Shown: positions 45,801 through 55,580, counted from the stretch's first letter. The stretch is DNA of 64,000 bases from Meandrina meandrites (GCA_963693305.1 OY855907.1:37510356-37574355); one strand, 5' to 3'. Numbers and translations are program-made. Notes: generated from the letters alone by a model not told the origin.

Positions 45801-48800
45801 CCTCAGGTGAAGGCCTCGATCATCCACTGGCAACTAACTTCACGTTTACGCATTGTTTACGCAAGATCCCACTTTGACACGACGTTGCTTTTATCGCCTG
45901 TGAAGCGGTTTATCCATGCTACATCAGTAACATATCCACACTTTTTTTCTCTCCGCAGAACCTCTCTACCTGTGTCTATGCTTTCAAGAAATGAATTCAG
46001 TGTGTGGGCAGTGCTGAGACAGTGCATTGGAAAGGTAGAGACAACGGCTACATTACCACGTGACATTTTCCCGCCACAAATATATCACATGACTTTTAAG
46101 CTTCGAATAGGCCGCCCTATTGCCGTGATGTTTGTTTTAAAGCGCTGATACACCAAGAGGCATGTCGCAGCGACATGTAGCAACAGGGACAAAATATCGC
46201 AACATGCACACACGTTACAACGACACTTCCCTGCAACATGTGTCTGCTTGCGTGTGTAATTGTTGTGATTTTATCCCTGCTATAGAGCGATTGAACTTAA
46301 TTCGTGTTTGGTTTGGTTTTGCATTACTACGCCTTGTGATTGGCTTAAAAATCTAACCTCGTGCCACTCTCTCGACCAATCAGAAGTAAAACCAAAACCA
46401 ATCGTAACTCGCTCGCGCACGTTTTCCCGCGCTTCACACCGGCTTAGTGTATTTTCTTTGAGTTTGATTGGTTCACGAGATTGTCTGTGTCCTTTGTGAT
46501 TGACCAGAGTGATTACTTTGGTGTTACGACACTCAATCGCAAATCGCTTTTTGTTGGTGTGACCACAATTGGGCGTCTCGCCAAAACATGTCCCTGTTAC
46601 ATTTTCTCGTGCGACTGTGTACATGTTGTGATTTTGGTGACGGTATTGTCCTATTGTGAGTAGTTATCATAGTCTTCTTGTTCTTGTAAACATCTTCTGT
46701 GCGTAAACCAACCCACTTGTGTTGCTAATTTGATTCATACTTTCCTTTTTCTGCCAGGATTTGTCGAGAATTACTATGCCAGGTTTGTACTAGAATTCCT
46801 TACAAGCAAGCTGTTCTCTGACCCCATTAAAACTAGCCTGTCTGTCGAGTTTCTGGGAGAGAGAACCATCTGACATTTAAGCCGAGATATATAGGAATCA
46901 CTCCACGGATATTACATGCTTCACTTACGTTTTCTAAAACTAGCACCCGAAAAGTCTGTCTGCAGTAAAAATACTTTAAATTTAGGACTGACTTTACTAC
47001 CGACTAAGAATCGTAATCAGGAACAAGAAAACATAACGCTAACGTAAGGTCGTAACGCAACGCTACTCTTAGCATTGCGTGACGAATCAAAAAGTGTGGT
47101 CAACATGGACGTCTGTTGATGTCACGTTCTGTCACGTTGTTTCAGTTATCTTCAATGAGCCGCTGACGTTTCTGCAGCGCGTTGCAGAGTACATGGAATA
47201 TGTGTACTTACTTCACACGGCGGCCAGCTTAGAGGACCAACTGCAGCGAATGCAGGTACGAATTACTTAGAAAACCATTTGAGGTATTTTAGACGGTTTT
47301 GGGTTGAAGGGTCTTTGCCACGGGTTTAAAGAGATTTTTGAACATCCAAAAGTTATATTTGTGGGGTAGGTAACCTAAAAATAGTGGACCATTTTAATTA
47401 TTCATTGCTATATTAGAGCACCAAAACTGTTAACAAGCGTCTTTGGCTGCGGATGGCTCGGATGGAAATGGTTGCAAATTAAGGCTAAACTTTTCAAGTT
47501 GTTTCAGAGCGTCTTCAAAAAAAAACAATATTGATAGCCTTAGTTTGATTTCTATCAGCAAATTAAGGTCATTTCTTCCTTTAGATGTTCAGAAATAATG
47601 TTTTTCATGGATTAAGTTGCCTACAACTAATTTCAGAACATTTAAGACCAAAAATCTGCGAAATCCCCGTGACGTAGCTTCTTTAAACAGAACAAAACCA
47701 ATGGCTTGAAATGAAAGCCAGGGTGCAGAGTCTGGAAATCCGGAAAAAAGGTGCAACAAACTTTTGACTTCTACCAAAAGCAAAAGTTGTCGAAGGGCTT
47801 CCAAATCAAATCGAATAGATTCTTTGTGCTCTGAATTAATAGATGTCACTTTAGAAAACTGTCACTTACCTTAGTAATCTGGTATTTGTAAGTTTTCTTT
47901 AATAACCAAGGTAGATTTGTACATTGCAAACGTCACGCAATACATCGTGACATAACAACAACTGACTTTCATTTGTTAATTTATTTTGACTATAGTATGT
48001 TTGTGCGTTCGCGATATCAGCCACAGCGTCAAATCTGGATAGAGTAGGCAAGCCTTTCAATCCGCTTCTAGGAGAAACATATGAACTGGTTCGGTAGGTA
48101 CCGTGAAATTCGACACTTCTTTCCTAAGTTCATGTACGCACGTTTAGCGTTAATAATTTGTTCATCTCGTAATAAAAGTTTTTTGTTTTTGTCTCTTGGC
48201 AGTGAGGACCTGGGCTTCAAACTAATAGCAGAACAGGTTAGTAGTAGCTTTCTGGTTTCTGATTGGCTCTTCCCTTTTTTCCCGCGGTTAATGCTTTCGC
48301 TCAACCACAATGAAAGATAGAGACTGGATCGAGCAATAAAATTAGCCTTGTTCAGTTCACTTAGGCTAATCCATTGTTTTCTATTTTCCTTTTGACCGAA
48401 TGAGTGCAGATACCATTCTGTGGTCGTTTTCTTACTGAAAACAAGTTCCTCTCAGAGCTAATTGATCACTATCCAACAAACAGTGTAGTTAGCAATTAGA
48501 ATTTGGACCAAAATCTGCAAACGTACGGCGTGGGAAGAGCTGTAAAGTCCAAATAACCTGATTGGATAGACTTCTTCGTGGCTGCGATTGGTTCGCGCAC
48601 GTTGCACGAGTTTCCTGAAGCTACTATAGAGTTAGCAATCTTAAAACAGCCTTTGCCAAATAGACACGCGTGACTGTATACATATGACCACGCGTGACAC
48701 GCACGTTACCGGCTCTTCTCGTGCCCGCGAAATCGCCTGTGACCTATTGGACAACTGATCTTATCTGATGTTGTTGTAGGTCAGCCATCACCCGCCCGTG

Positions 48801-51800
48801 AGCGCCGTGCAAGTTGTAGGCGAAGGCTTCGTGTTTCACGTCACTGTTCAACCCAAGCTCAAGTTCTGGGGCAAAGGAGTCGAAGTTCAACCTAAAGGAA
48901 TGATCACACTTAAGTTTCCTAAGTAAGTTTGCCTGAAATATATGGCCTGTAGCTTGCTATAACTGCGCTTTATTGTCTTGCAATAGGAAGAGAAAAATGC
49001 TAAAAGTGGTAAAAGCAAAGAAATATCAACTGAGAGGAAAAACTGACTTATAAAAGGTTCTAAATTTCACCAGAATGGCAGCTTTGACTTCTGAACATCC
49101 TGTCCAAAAATCAATCGCAATCCACTTCCATCCTTGCAATTCTGTACTTTTTCATCAAAATAATTGTTCTGTCGTGTTTTGTGGGATCATGTTATCAAAT
49201 TCATTCGTGAATTTGGTGGCATTAGGCAACATAATGAGGAAATTAGAAAATAGAAATGTCTGTGATCAGCCTTGATAGTGTTCCTTAAAGAAAGTTCTCG
49301 AGATGTTTCTTACTTTAATTGTTGGTTTCTTCTACTTTTTTATCCATAGGCACAATGAAATTTACACTTGGAACAATGTAAACAGCTGTGTTCATAACAT
49401 CATCGTTGGACAGCTCTGGATTGAGCAAGTTAGTTCATCTTTTGCGCTAGCTTTATATTTTAACGGTCAAATAACACAGATATACATTTACATTTAGCAA
49501 TTCTCCACATTTTATGGCCTCTCATCGGTCAAAGAATTACCCCTTGCTTTCTTTTGCAAATTTCCCGCCACTCGACCGTGTCCTCTCCTCGAGTGTTTTG
49601 TGATTGGTTGATTTTATGACATCTTGCTCCCTGATTGGTCAAAGATTTATCTTGTATATCTTTCGCGAACTTTCGCCACTTTACAGCGTTTAGTTGACTT
49701 GATGGCAATTTACTTTCACTTTTTCCGTTCGTTGTTCGTAATCACTCTCAATCTTTAGCAATCTAAGCCATCCTTGTTTCTCTTTGGTTTATTATCGGCG
49801 TTTGGTTTTTTTTTTCTGCCCCAGCAACATGTTATTTTTACGTTGCATTCATTTACTGGAAAGTCCTGTTCATTTAAAACCTGACTAACGATAGCAGCAC
49901 TGTGTTCCTCGGTGGTAACGCCTGAGAGCTGAATGAGAAGTTCTCTTATCTTAAACGTTATTGTATCTGTTTTCTTCTACAGTACGGGCAAATAGAATTA
50001 ACTAATCACTCAACAGGGGATTACAGTGTGCTTCACTTTAAACCTGGGGGCTGGTTTGGCAAAGAACTCAATAAAGTGGAAGGTTCCATCTTCTCTGCAG
50101 AGTAAGTCCTAAGATCGAAATGTGAATTCTCGACTTAACTGACTGCGATATATTCTTTTAATGTTATTTATGAGAATCTGGTAGTACATCAAGCCAATGT
50201 CTCTTAGTCGATTCTTGCTTTTCAGTTTGCACAAAAAGTAGATTTGAGATTAGGCCGTTTGCATTATTACGTCAAATGCGCAAAGAATTCTGGTAGTTGT
50301 AGTAAAGTTCGCGCCAAATAACGGCGAAAAAGTTTCGCCGATTGTGAGTTTTTTTTGCTTAGGACTCACCGGCGAACTGGTTTAAAAAGGTCTAAAAATG
50401 CAAATAAATATAGGCTTTTACAGAAAAGTCTATGTTTTACCGCAGGACGAAATATTGCAAGCTGTTATTGTGGCAGTTGTTTCAACCTTGATATTTCGCG
50501 CAATTTTTCTTACTTTCAATGGACCCGCGCGCTGCTTAAATTTCTCCACCAAATGACGAATTCAGTTGCGCGATCAAAGCCAATTTACACGTGATAATTT
50601 CGTCATTCGTTTTTCCATATTTTCAGAGTAATTTACCATTTTCGTCGTTATTTGGCGCGAACTTTACTACAATTACCAGAAGTCTTTGCGCATTTGACGT
50701 AATAATGCAAACGGGAAGAGTAGGGTTAGGGTGATACCCCTCGGGATAATCTTCGGTGTACCCCTGCGGATTTTTCTGGTGGGGTAATCCGTCCCAGTTT
50801 TTGAAGTTGTTTCCCTTTTTCATTTGGTTGCGTTTTATCAAATCTAGTGACTTTTTTGGCGCACTTTTCTTGTTTCGTTGTACGTTATAAAGAAGATTTT
50901 GTTGGTATCTTGTGGGCAAACCGACTTGTAAGAGAATTATGTTCCTGTTTTCCCTTTTCATGATACAATCGGTTTTGTAGTTGCATATCATTCAATCCGC
51001 TTCAACCTGCAGCAAAAAGAAGCGATTCATACTGCGAGGAGACTGGACAGACTCGATCCAGTGTTTCACGGTTGATAAATTCACAAGGAAGGAATCCAAG
51101 AAGGAAGGAAAGCGACGGCGTTCAGACGCCAGTGAAAACAGTTTCGCATCCGCTACTTCGCTGGAGAGTTTTAGCAGCGGCAGCAGCGGTGGAAGCGTTA
51201 GTGTGGACACGTCAACACCAAAAACTCTCTGGAGCTTTCAAGAGCGACCTGCTAATAGTAAACAGGTAAAGGAATTGGTTCTTTAATATTCGTCAGCGAA
51301 CTTTTTCCCGCTTTAAGCCCCGACAAAACGATCAAACATTTTCATCCAACATCGTGTTGAACGAGCATGTTTTTGACCGTTTTTATATGGCTTCCCATGT
51401 TCGATCTAGATCAAATATTTCCATGCAATATTTTGCTTCACGAGCATATAAATGTTTGATCGTTTAGCCACCTCTGCAAACAAAGCAAGCCCAACTGGAA
51501 AAAAAGACAACCACTGAGAAACCGAATATCACTGATTAAATTTCAGCGGTTATATGGAAAGAGCGGCTCACTTTGTTCGATGTTTAATCAAAACATTGTT
51601 CTTTCGTTTAGCCACCCATGTTGTGTACGACAAACACGATGTTGGACGAAAATGTTTGATCGTTTAGCTGAGGCTTAATTTCTATTCAAAATCAATTTAA
51701 TGTCTTAATGAATTAATTGTCTTCCGTGTCAAATCCAACAAGGCCATTAAATTGTCTTTTGGCAAGACTGATAAGCGTTATGTTATAGTAGTAGTTCGTT

Positions 51801-53036
51801 TTGTTGTTTCTTTAAAATGTGATTTGCGTTTTTATTTTCTTCAGATGTACAATTTCACTACATACGCGATGCAACTGAATGAGCTTCACGAAGATCAAAA
51901 GTCCAAGGTATGACGACTGGTTATCTCATAAAAATGGCGGGAAAAATCCGCCAACTATATTCAGTGTCGTTTGCGTACGTTGGTTGACCAAATCTTCGTA
52001 AGGGATCGAAAAGCTTCGTAAGTTACGAACAATTCTACTGCTACGTCAATACTGCTAGTTTACGAGTATAGTCGACAATAGCTTGAGATAAAGTTCCCCG
52101 TCTAGTGGTAGCCTGCGTCGCATACTATACCCTGGTTTAGTTCTTCTGCGACGCAGACCATCTTGTGATCAAAAATAGTAAAATAAATGATTGATCAATA
52201 ATTTTGTTGTGAACACAGTTACCGCCAACAGATTCACGGCTAAGACCAGACTGTCGAGCCCTTGAAAACGGCGACTTAGGTAAGTTTGCTCCTTGCATTA
52301 AAACAATCACCACGGCAGAAAAATTAATTTAATATAACAAGCACTTATTACTCAGTTTTTAAATTTGTCTTTCATCATCCTTAGGTCATGCGTTTAAATT
52401 GCATTGTAAGTGATTTTTAACTCGTTACACTCTCTAATGTGTATTTAAACACTAAATAAAGAGTTTTATAGATAACAATTTCCCTTGTTCATTCATTCAT
52501 TCACTCGGTGAGCTTTTATTTTATGTCTTATTTGTTCGGTTTTTTTTTTCATTTTCTTTGCAGACACAGCTACTAGGGAAAAAATAAGACTTGAGGAAAA
52601 ACAAAGATCAGCGAGAAGAGAAAGACAAAAGAATGAGCGATGGATCCCCAGGTAAGACGGAATACTTGATTGTTTTTCTTTTGAAAATCTTTGGAAGTCT
52701 TCGCTTTATCCTCGTCAATGTTCGGACGGCCTCGCTTCATCTTCGGAATCGTCGGACGAAGTCGGGTCACCGTTGAAAACTTCCGAAGTCCTTAGGCGAC
52801 GTTCGGGAATATTCGGAGTAAGATTGCTCTTGATGAACAAAAATTACTGAAAATGCCCTTTGTTAAAAAAAAAGAAAAATCGTGCAAATATCGGCCAGTC
52901 ATAAGCGTTTTTTGTCTTGTCTTTTTTTTACAGATGGTTCAAGGAAGACATCAATCCGTACACAGGACAAATGGACTGGCTCTTCACAGGAACCTACTGG
53001 AATAGAGACTGGAAAACATGTCCAGATATCTTTTAA
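24859..53036 (+). CDS. OSBPL1A: Oxysterol-binding protein-related protein 1, long form (31 exons)
   Basis: ORP1L is a sterol and phosphoinositide sensor at contacts between late endosomes/lysosomes and the ER, binding Rab7 through its ankyrin repeats and VAP through an FFAT motif. My model has 31 coding exons, every junction in frame, and 1053 residues (human about 950). Domain order is that of the vertebrate long form: ankyrin repeats (residues about 50-235), PH domain (about 240-350), coiled linker (about 380-485), FFAT-bearing low-complexity region (486-637), ORD (about 637-1053) with EQVSHHPP at 750-757. The start ATG was chosen because it begins an exon in phase with the ankyrin region and lies directly after the divergent promoter. 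Exon coordinates are given in the four following block entries. Extra length relative to human lies in exons 18 and 27. Introns are loaded with foldback elements, none disrupting an exon. Confidence 0.97.
26610..27120. mobile_element. 511-bp element with CAGGGTTGGA ends
   Basis: CAGGGTTGGA at the left is matched by TCCAACCCTG at the right, and both arms are rich in GGCGAGT/ACTCGCC. CAGGG-type ends are common in hAT elements. The flanks (AGAAATAA, AATAAATA) do not give a clean 8-bp duplication. It lies in ORP1L intron 1. Confidence 0.65.
28645..28885 (-). repeat. Dispersed AAAACCAAAACC repeat family, copy 1
   Basis: The minus strand carries the blocks GATTGG...GGTTTTGGTTTTAC and ends in CACTCAA-type sequence, shared with copies at 31332-31615, 37920-38100, 46283-46553 and 60618-60750. 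It lies in ORP1L intron 3. Confidence 0.6.
30555..30785 (-). repeat. Degenerate reverse SINE copy
   Basis: Follows the same module order as the 31020-31314 copy on the minus strand (GGGCAAGACACTACTCTCAT, then TCTTCACCCAGGAG) but with many changes. It lies in ORP1L intron 6. Confidence 0.55.
31020..31314 (-). mobile_element. Full-length tRNA-derived SINE with 14-bp target duplication
   Basis: TAGTTTAGACTGTA occurs exactly at 31006-31019 and 31315-31328, flanking the element. On the minus strand it begins GAGGCGCGGTGGCCTAATGG with A- and B-box-like motifs (TGGTTAGTGC, GGCTCGAGCC) and ends in an ACTTTACC tail. The long target duplication is the hallmark of LINE-mediated retrotransposition. It lies in ORP1L intron 7. 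Confidence 0.88.
31332..31615. mobile_element. Dispersed AAAACCAAAACC MITE-like family, full copy
   Basis: The ends AGCAATTTTCACTTGGGTGT and ACACTCAATCGAAAATTGCT are imperfect inverted repeats. The interior has CAATCAGAAGTAAAACCAAA and GATTGGTTCACTAGATTGTC. It directly follows the SINE target duplication in ORP1L intron 7. Confidence 0.7.
31790..32150. repeat. GC-rich block of unknown origin in an AT-rich intron
   Basis: Markedly richer in G and C than its surroundings, with an open minus-strand frame (about 123 codons) lacking recognisable domains. The composition break suggests an inserted repeat or transposon fragment, but no terminal repeats were seen. It lies in ORP1L intron 8. Confidence 0.35.
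33152..33451. mobile_element. 300-bp foldback element
   Basis: Arms of about 100 bases pair (CTGCTGTTGTCAGGGGCGAC against GTCACCCCTGACAACAGCAG, then AAGTTTCAC/GTGAAACTT). It lies in ORP1L intron 9, about 90 bases after exon 9. Confidence 0.75.
33490..34295. mobile_element. Foldback element carrying an internal minisatellite
   Basis: The ends share AGGGGCAGTT-GACGGGGCAAGGGAAAG and the reverse complement CTTTCCCTTGCCCCCATTAA. Inside, an inverted motif (GTTTACATGCAAAGGG against CCCTTTGCATGTAAAC) has been expanded on one side into the 71-bp tandem array. Confidence 0.7.
33837..34195 (+). repeat. Minisatellite, 71-bp unit, five copies
   Basis: The anchor AATCCATG occurs at 33841, 33912, 33983, 34054 and 34125, an exact 71-base period. 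Copies differ at only a few sites (for example GCGCTAGG versus GCACTAGG), so the array is recent. Confidence 0.92.
34331..34741. mobile_element. 411-bp TCGAT-rich element with 7-bp target duplication
   Basis: TAAATAT flanks both ends (34324-34330, 34742-34748). The ends are CAGGACGTAACATGTCGATC and the complement of CAGGACATAACATATCGAT. The interior is packed with ATCGA/TCGAT motifs. It lies in ORP1L intron 9. Confidence 0.8.
35929..36489. mobile_element. Foldback element flanked by TTAA
   Basis: TTAA at 35925-35928 and 36490-36493. The ends GTGCCCGTAACGTCAAAATT and the complement of CTGCCCATAACGTCAAAAT pair and continue through TTTCTCAGCTGATTC and TTTCACCCAATGAAC. It lies in ORP1L intron 11. 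Confidence 0.72.
36874..37313. mobile_element. 440-bp MITE with TA target site beside ORP1L exon 12
   Basis: TA dinucleotides flank CAGTTAAACGC...GCACGTTTGACTG. The arms share GTTTTTGACATCTTTTTGAC and AAGTTTTTGATTA. TA target and CAGT ends fit a Tc1/mariner-type MITE. It begins 18 bases after the exon 12 donor. Confidence 0.75.
37920..38100 (+). repeat. Partial copy of the AAAACCAAAACC family
   Basis: Carries only the right half (GATTGGTTCACTGGATTGTC, then GGTTCTGGTTTTACGCCACT). It lies in ORP1L intron 12, just before exon 13. Confidence 0.6.
38773..38893. mobile_element. Short foldback with GGCGCCGAATTTG ends
   Basis: GGCGCCGAATTTGCAAAACA at the left is mirrored by CAAATTCGGCGCC at the right in ORP1L intron 13. 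About 120 bases; no target duplication assigned. Confidence 0.55.
38923..39425 (+). repeat. Dispersed hairpin-led repeat, copy 2
   Basis: Begins near ACAATTAGATTATGAGCTCG and a strong hairpin (ATTTCTATGAGGTGATGGTT paired with TATCACCTCATAGAAATTGA). It ends at GCATTAGTGTACTAGTAGAA. The same architecture is seen at 10410-10876. Confidence 0.7.
40406..41425 (-). other. Long minus-strand open frames inside ORP1L intron 15
   Basis: A 219-codon frame (40766-41425) starting [18 protein letters not shown] and a partly overlapping 106-codon frame (40406-40726) lie antisense to ORP1L. I recognise no family. An uninterrupted 219-codon frame is unusual for this intron, but no splice signals or matching second exon were found. 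A transposon or retrocopy fragment, or chance in a less AT-rich patch, are all possible. Confidence 0.3.
44753..44800 (+). repeat. Hairpin module ending GAAACGTCG, before ORP1L exon 18
   Basis: CTTGATAATGGCGTC, then a short stem-loop (GGCGTC...GATGCC), then GAAACGTCGGC. The same organisation is found at the Penelope-like remnant (20149-20190) and at 55805-55845 on the minus strand. An ATC/ATT-rich tract of 50 bases follows to the exon acceptor. Confidence 0.55.
45318..45635. repeat. Tandem repeat, 106-bp unit, three copies
   Basis: The anchor AGAACC recurs at 45331, 45437 and 45543. Each unit contains ACAGCATAATAAACAGTA-like sequence and GTAGCTTTCATT..AATGGTCACA. It starts 9 bases after exon 18. 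Because 106 is not a multiple of three, minus-strand frames shift between units, arguing against coding. Confidence 0.85.
45650..45829. mobile_element. 180-bp element, GGATCCAGG family, GCAAC target duplication
   Basis: GCAAC flanks both ends (45645-45649, 45830-45834). The left end CATTGGCGGATCCAGGGG and the right end ATCCACTG relate it to 18690-19213, which also has a 5-bp duplication. It carries a long C tract. It lies in ORP1L intron 18, 129 bases before exon 19. Confidence 0.75.
46283..46553. mobile_element. AAAACCAAAACC MITE-like family, copy nested in another repeat
   Basis: GAGCGATTGAACTTAATTCG at the left pairs with ACACTCAATCGCAAATCGCT at the right. The surrounding DNA on both sides is rich in CAACATGT/ACATGTTG motifs, suggesting it split an older repeat. 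It lies in ORP1L intron 19. Confidence 0.65.
50253..50718. mobile_element. Foldback element with arms of about 75 bp
   Basis: CCGTTTGCATTATTACGTCA at the left is mirrored by TGACGTAATAATGCAAACGG at the right. Pairing continues over AATGCGCAAAGA and TAGTAAAGTTCGCGCCAAAT. It lies in ORP1L intron 26. Confidence 0.78.
51317..51674. mobile_element. 358-bp foldback element flanked by TTAA
   Basis: TTAA at 51313-51316 and 51675-51678. The arms share AAACGATCAAACATTTTC and TCCAACATCGTGTT. A TTAA target is typical of piggyBac- and Kolobok-type elements. It lies in ORP1L intron 27. Confidence 0.78.
52385..52405 (+). other. OSBPL1A: Candidate 21-nt alternative microexon of ORP1L
   Basis: Lies between exons 29 and 30. 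It is preceded by a pyrimidine-rich tract and TTAG and followed by a perfect GTAAGT donor. Both neighbours meet in phase 1, and inserting these 21 bases keeps the frame with no stop, adding seven residues (GHAFKLH). Seen directly as sequence; use in transcripts is unproven. Confidence 0.4.
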
Positions 53037-53260
53037 ATTCCCTCTTTCTTAGTTAATAACAAAATTAAAATTGCTCCTGTTCGCACAGGAGGTTTTGCGA
53101 GGATCGTGGTAGAACGCGAGTAGAGTCGCGGTATCGTGCACGGGGTGACTCGCGCGTTTTCCGCGAGTGATTTGTTTCGCGCGAGACTGCGTTTGTCTCG
53201 CATTCTACCGACAACGAGAACTCACAAAACCTTCTGTTATGGAGAGAGATTATTTTCTTG

Positions 53261-53266
53261 AATAAA
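53261..53266 (+). terminator. Poly(A) signal for ORP1L
   Basis: AATAAA about 225 bases after the TAA stop, the first such hexamer downstream. Confidence 0.55.
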
Positions 53267-53613
53267 CAGAGCCTCAGCTGCTGGAATTTCCATGGGCCGG
53301 TAATTGATTCGCATTTATACATAGATGCCCAGTACTAATAGCATTCATTCGTTAGGAGAATTTGTCGTTCCGTCAGTTGCATCTCACTAGTAAGGCTGGC
53401 AATGGCACCAAACAAAATTGCCCTGCTTTCAATTAAAAGTATATCGAGGCAGTCTTTATTTGAGAAAATATCATACCTTACAATAGATGAGTCGGAGTTT
53501 GGCGGAGAGTCCTCGAGCCATTGACACTCCCAGTAAATTTGTGACAATTTGTGTCCCTGCAGAATACTGTAATCACTTTGCAAATGTCATAATATTCGCT
53601 AAGAAAGGTAAAA

Positions 53614-53760
53614 TTATTATTTACAAGGCTAAAAAGTTTTAAAATTTAAAAAGAAACCGAACGTTTTCGACTTGTTGTCATCATCAGGGTTGATGACAAC
53701 AAGTCGAAAACGTTCGGTTTCTTTTTAAATTTTAAAACTTTTTAGCCTTGTTAATAATAA
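53614..53760. repeat. Near-perfect 147-bp palindrome
   Basis: Left arm 53614-53683 and right arm 53691-53760 are reverse complements over 70 bases with about one mismatch, around the 7-base loop TCAGGGT. The arms contain GAAACCGAACGTTTTCGACT. On the minus strand the centre reads CCTGATGATGACAACAAGTC followed by GAAAACG, resembling the YTGATRAT-hairpin-GAAACG modules elsewhere. Confidence 0.9.
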
Positions 53761-55269
53761 TTTTTCACTTTGCAAATATTTTGTAATTGGTAATGCTTTC
53801 CACAGCTAAGTTGTAGCAGCGTAAGTTTCTTTCAAAACTGCATCGAACAAGAATGCGCATTTTATTTTTATAACAGATGGTTAGCACTCAATTGCATTCA
53901 GAAAATGATTGAAGCAGTTTAAAACAGTTGGGTTTTCGTCTCTCCCTTGTGGCCCGACAACAGCAACGGCGACGCGAGGAGACTGGATCGAACCTTACCT
54001 CGATCTCATGCTCACCAGTGTCTCTTCTTGATGGCGCATGCTGAAAATAGCGAAGCGCGCGAGTGACGTCATGACTCAGACAAGACTCAGACAAACAAAC
54101 CGGAATGGCGGACGATTTTCCTAAAACACTTTCTAAAACAGCCAGTGTTCCCAAGTCATTTTTTTGAAACGAAAATTTCGCCCAGATTCGATCAATTTCT
54201 CTCAGAATACGCTGATGTCGTCTGAGCATCGTTGGGGGTATAACCATTTGCATTCTATTCCTAAACCTCGCGCGCTTCGCAATTAAAACCGATATTTTTG
54301 TTGTTCGTAATCCATGTTAATTCTTCCCTGTAGTGACCATCTTAGCATTGTAATAATAGAAAATATGTTCATTTAATATTTTGCGCCAAATTTCTGCAGA
54401 AGATTGACCGAACTTGTCACACGACGGCGCAGAAAATGCGGACCCAGGGGCAAGAGCATGCGCAGTTGTGACGTCACCGTTGCTGTCGTAGGGCTTGCAA
54501 ATTTTGAAATTTTCTTAAAATAAGAATGACCACAGTTTAATTTGGACTATTTATTTCATGACATCCGTGTAATAATAGCATTGCAAAGTGGAGGGAAACT
54601 GTTCCTTTTTGTCAAAGGAATCCAAACCTTGATTTATCGTAGCTTCAATACTGTAATTTTAGAAACCAATGGGAGTGTTTTCGAATTTCAAGAATGAAAA
54701 ATAGTTTGATAAAGACAAAAGCGTATATGAAAGTTTTAGTATTGAGAGAATATGAAGGTTTGCTTTCTTCCAGCAACACAATTGTCATCTCACCTCTTCA
54801 AATTTTTTCATGAGCGCCGTCCTTCGCCCAGCACAAGGTCAGATAATCACATGATAGCTTTCTTCAACACGAAGACAGCCGACGGCTTTTCCGCGGAACC
54901 ACGAACCTTTCTTAATCAGCCTGAACTTCAAGATTAAGTTGAAATTAGAAGAGTTAAAGAGGCTTAGGTATTATTGTAAATTCTACTGGTGCTCAGGGTC
55001 ATATGTTACCGCTTTAGACTGAAATTGATTTACTATATATAGTGATTATTTAAAAAAATACCTTCAAAAATGCTGCTTTTTGTCTGCTTCGCAGCGGTTA
55101 GTCTGTGGGTTTGCTCTAGGGGAAGAGTATGTGGGGAATATTTCAGTTACCGGCACGCTTTTGTTAGTGGGGGTGGAGTAGGGATGGTTGATTATGGATG
55201 AGTTCTCGCTTGTCTTTGTTTGTCTTTGCTTTCATCGCATTTAAATTGTTGCTGGGGTCATGTTCAAGG

Positions 55270-55520
55270 TTTTGGATAATTCACAATTAGACCCGTAGCC
55301 CTTGCGGGCTACGGGTCAATAGCCCGTGAGGCGAAGCTATTGACCCGTGGCGTGAGGGCGAAGGGTCTAATTGTTTTAGTAGCACCCAACTAGTCGGAAA
55401 GAAAAAGCAATAATAAAGTTAGCAAATGCAAGTTGAAGAAAGATTTATTTGGGAATAAAGCGAAAGAAAGCGTCACGAATTTCGCTACTCGATGACTATT
55501 ACTGATAGTCCTCTAGTAGC

Positions 55521-55558
<38 letters not shown>

Positions 55559-55580
55559 GTTGGGTGATACTAATAACTGA
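55270..55580 (+). repeat. Dispersed hairpin-led repeat, copy 3 (diverged)
   Basis: Starts ACAATTAGACCCGTAGCCC with strong internal hairpins (GTAGCCC/GGGCTAC; TAGCCCGT/ACGGGTCA). It continues to TCTAATTGTTTTAGTAG and ends GCATTAGTCCACTAGTTGGG, paralleling the 38923 copy. Confidence 0.6.

Larger units (their letters stand above)
45959..53036 (+). other. OSBPL1A: ORP1L exons 19-31: lipid-binding ORD
   Basis: Exons: 45959-46034, 46758-46782, 47146-47255, 47996-48093, 48203-48236, 48780-48922, 49350-49428, 49983-50101, 51013-51265, 51845-51907, 52219-52279, 52564-52651, 52934-53036. Key motifs: [25 protein letters not shown], the family signature EQVSHHPP (split between exons 23 and 24, His 754-755), [28 protein letters not shown] and the C-terminal [12 protein letters not shown]. 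Exons 20 (25 nt) and 23 (34 nt) are very short. Exon 27 contains a Lys/Arg- then Ser-rich insertion ([15 protein letters not shown]) longer than in vertebrates. Stop TAA at 53034-53036. Confidence 0.95.

Noticed and set aside
50623..50991. 122-codon minus frame
   Set aside because: Overlaps the arm of the 50253-50718 foldback and shows no family motif.
53660..53720. Hammerhead ribozyme core in the palindrome
   Set aside because: CTGATGA and GAAA are present, but one extra base separates the box from the stem that abuts GAAA, so the canonical core does not form; kept only as a module resemblance.
53888..54253. 121-codon minus frame
   Set aside because: No recognisable domain, no splice signals; within repeat-rich intergenic DNA.
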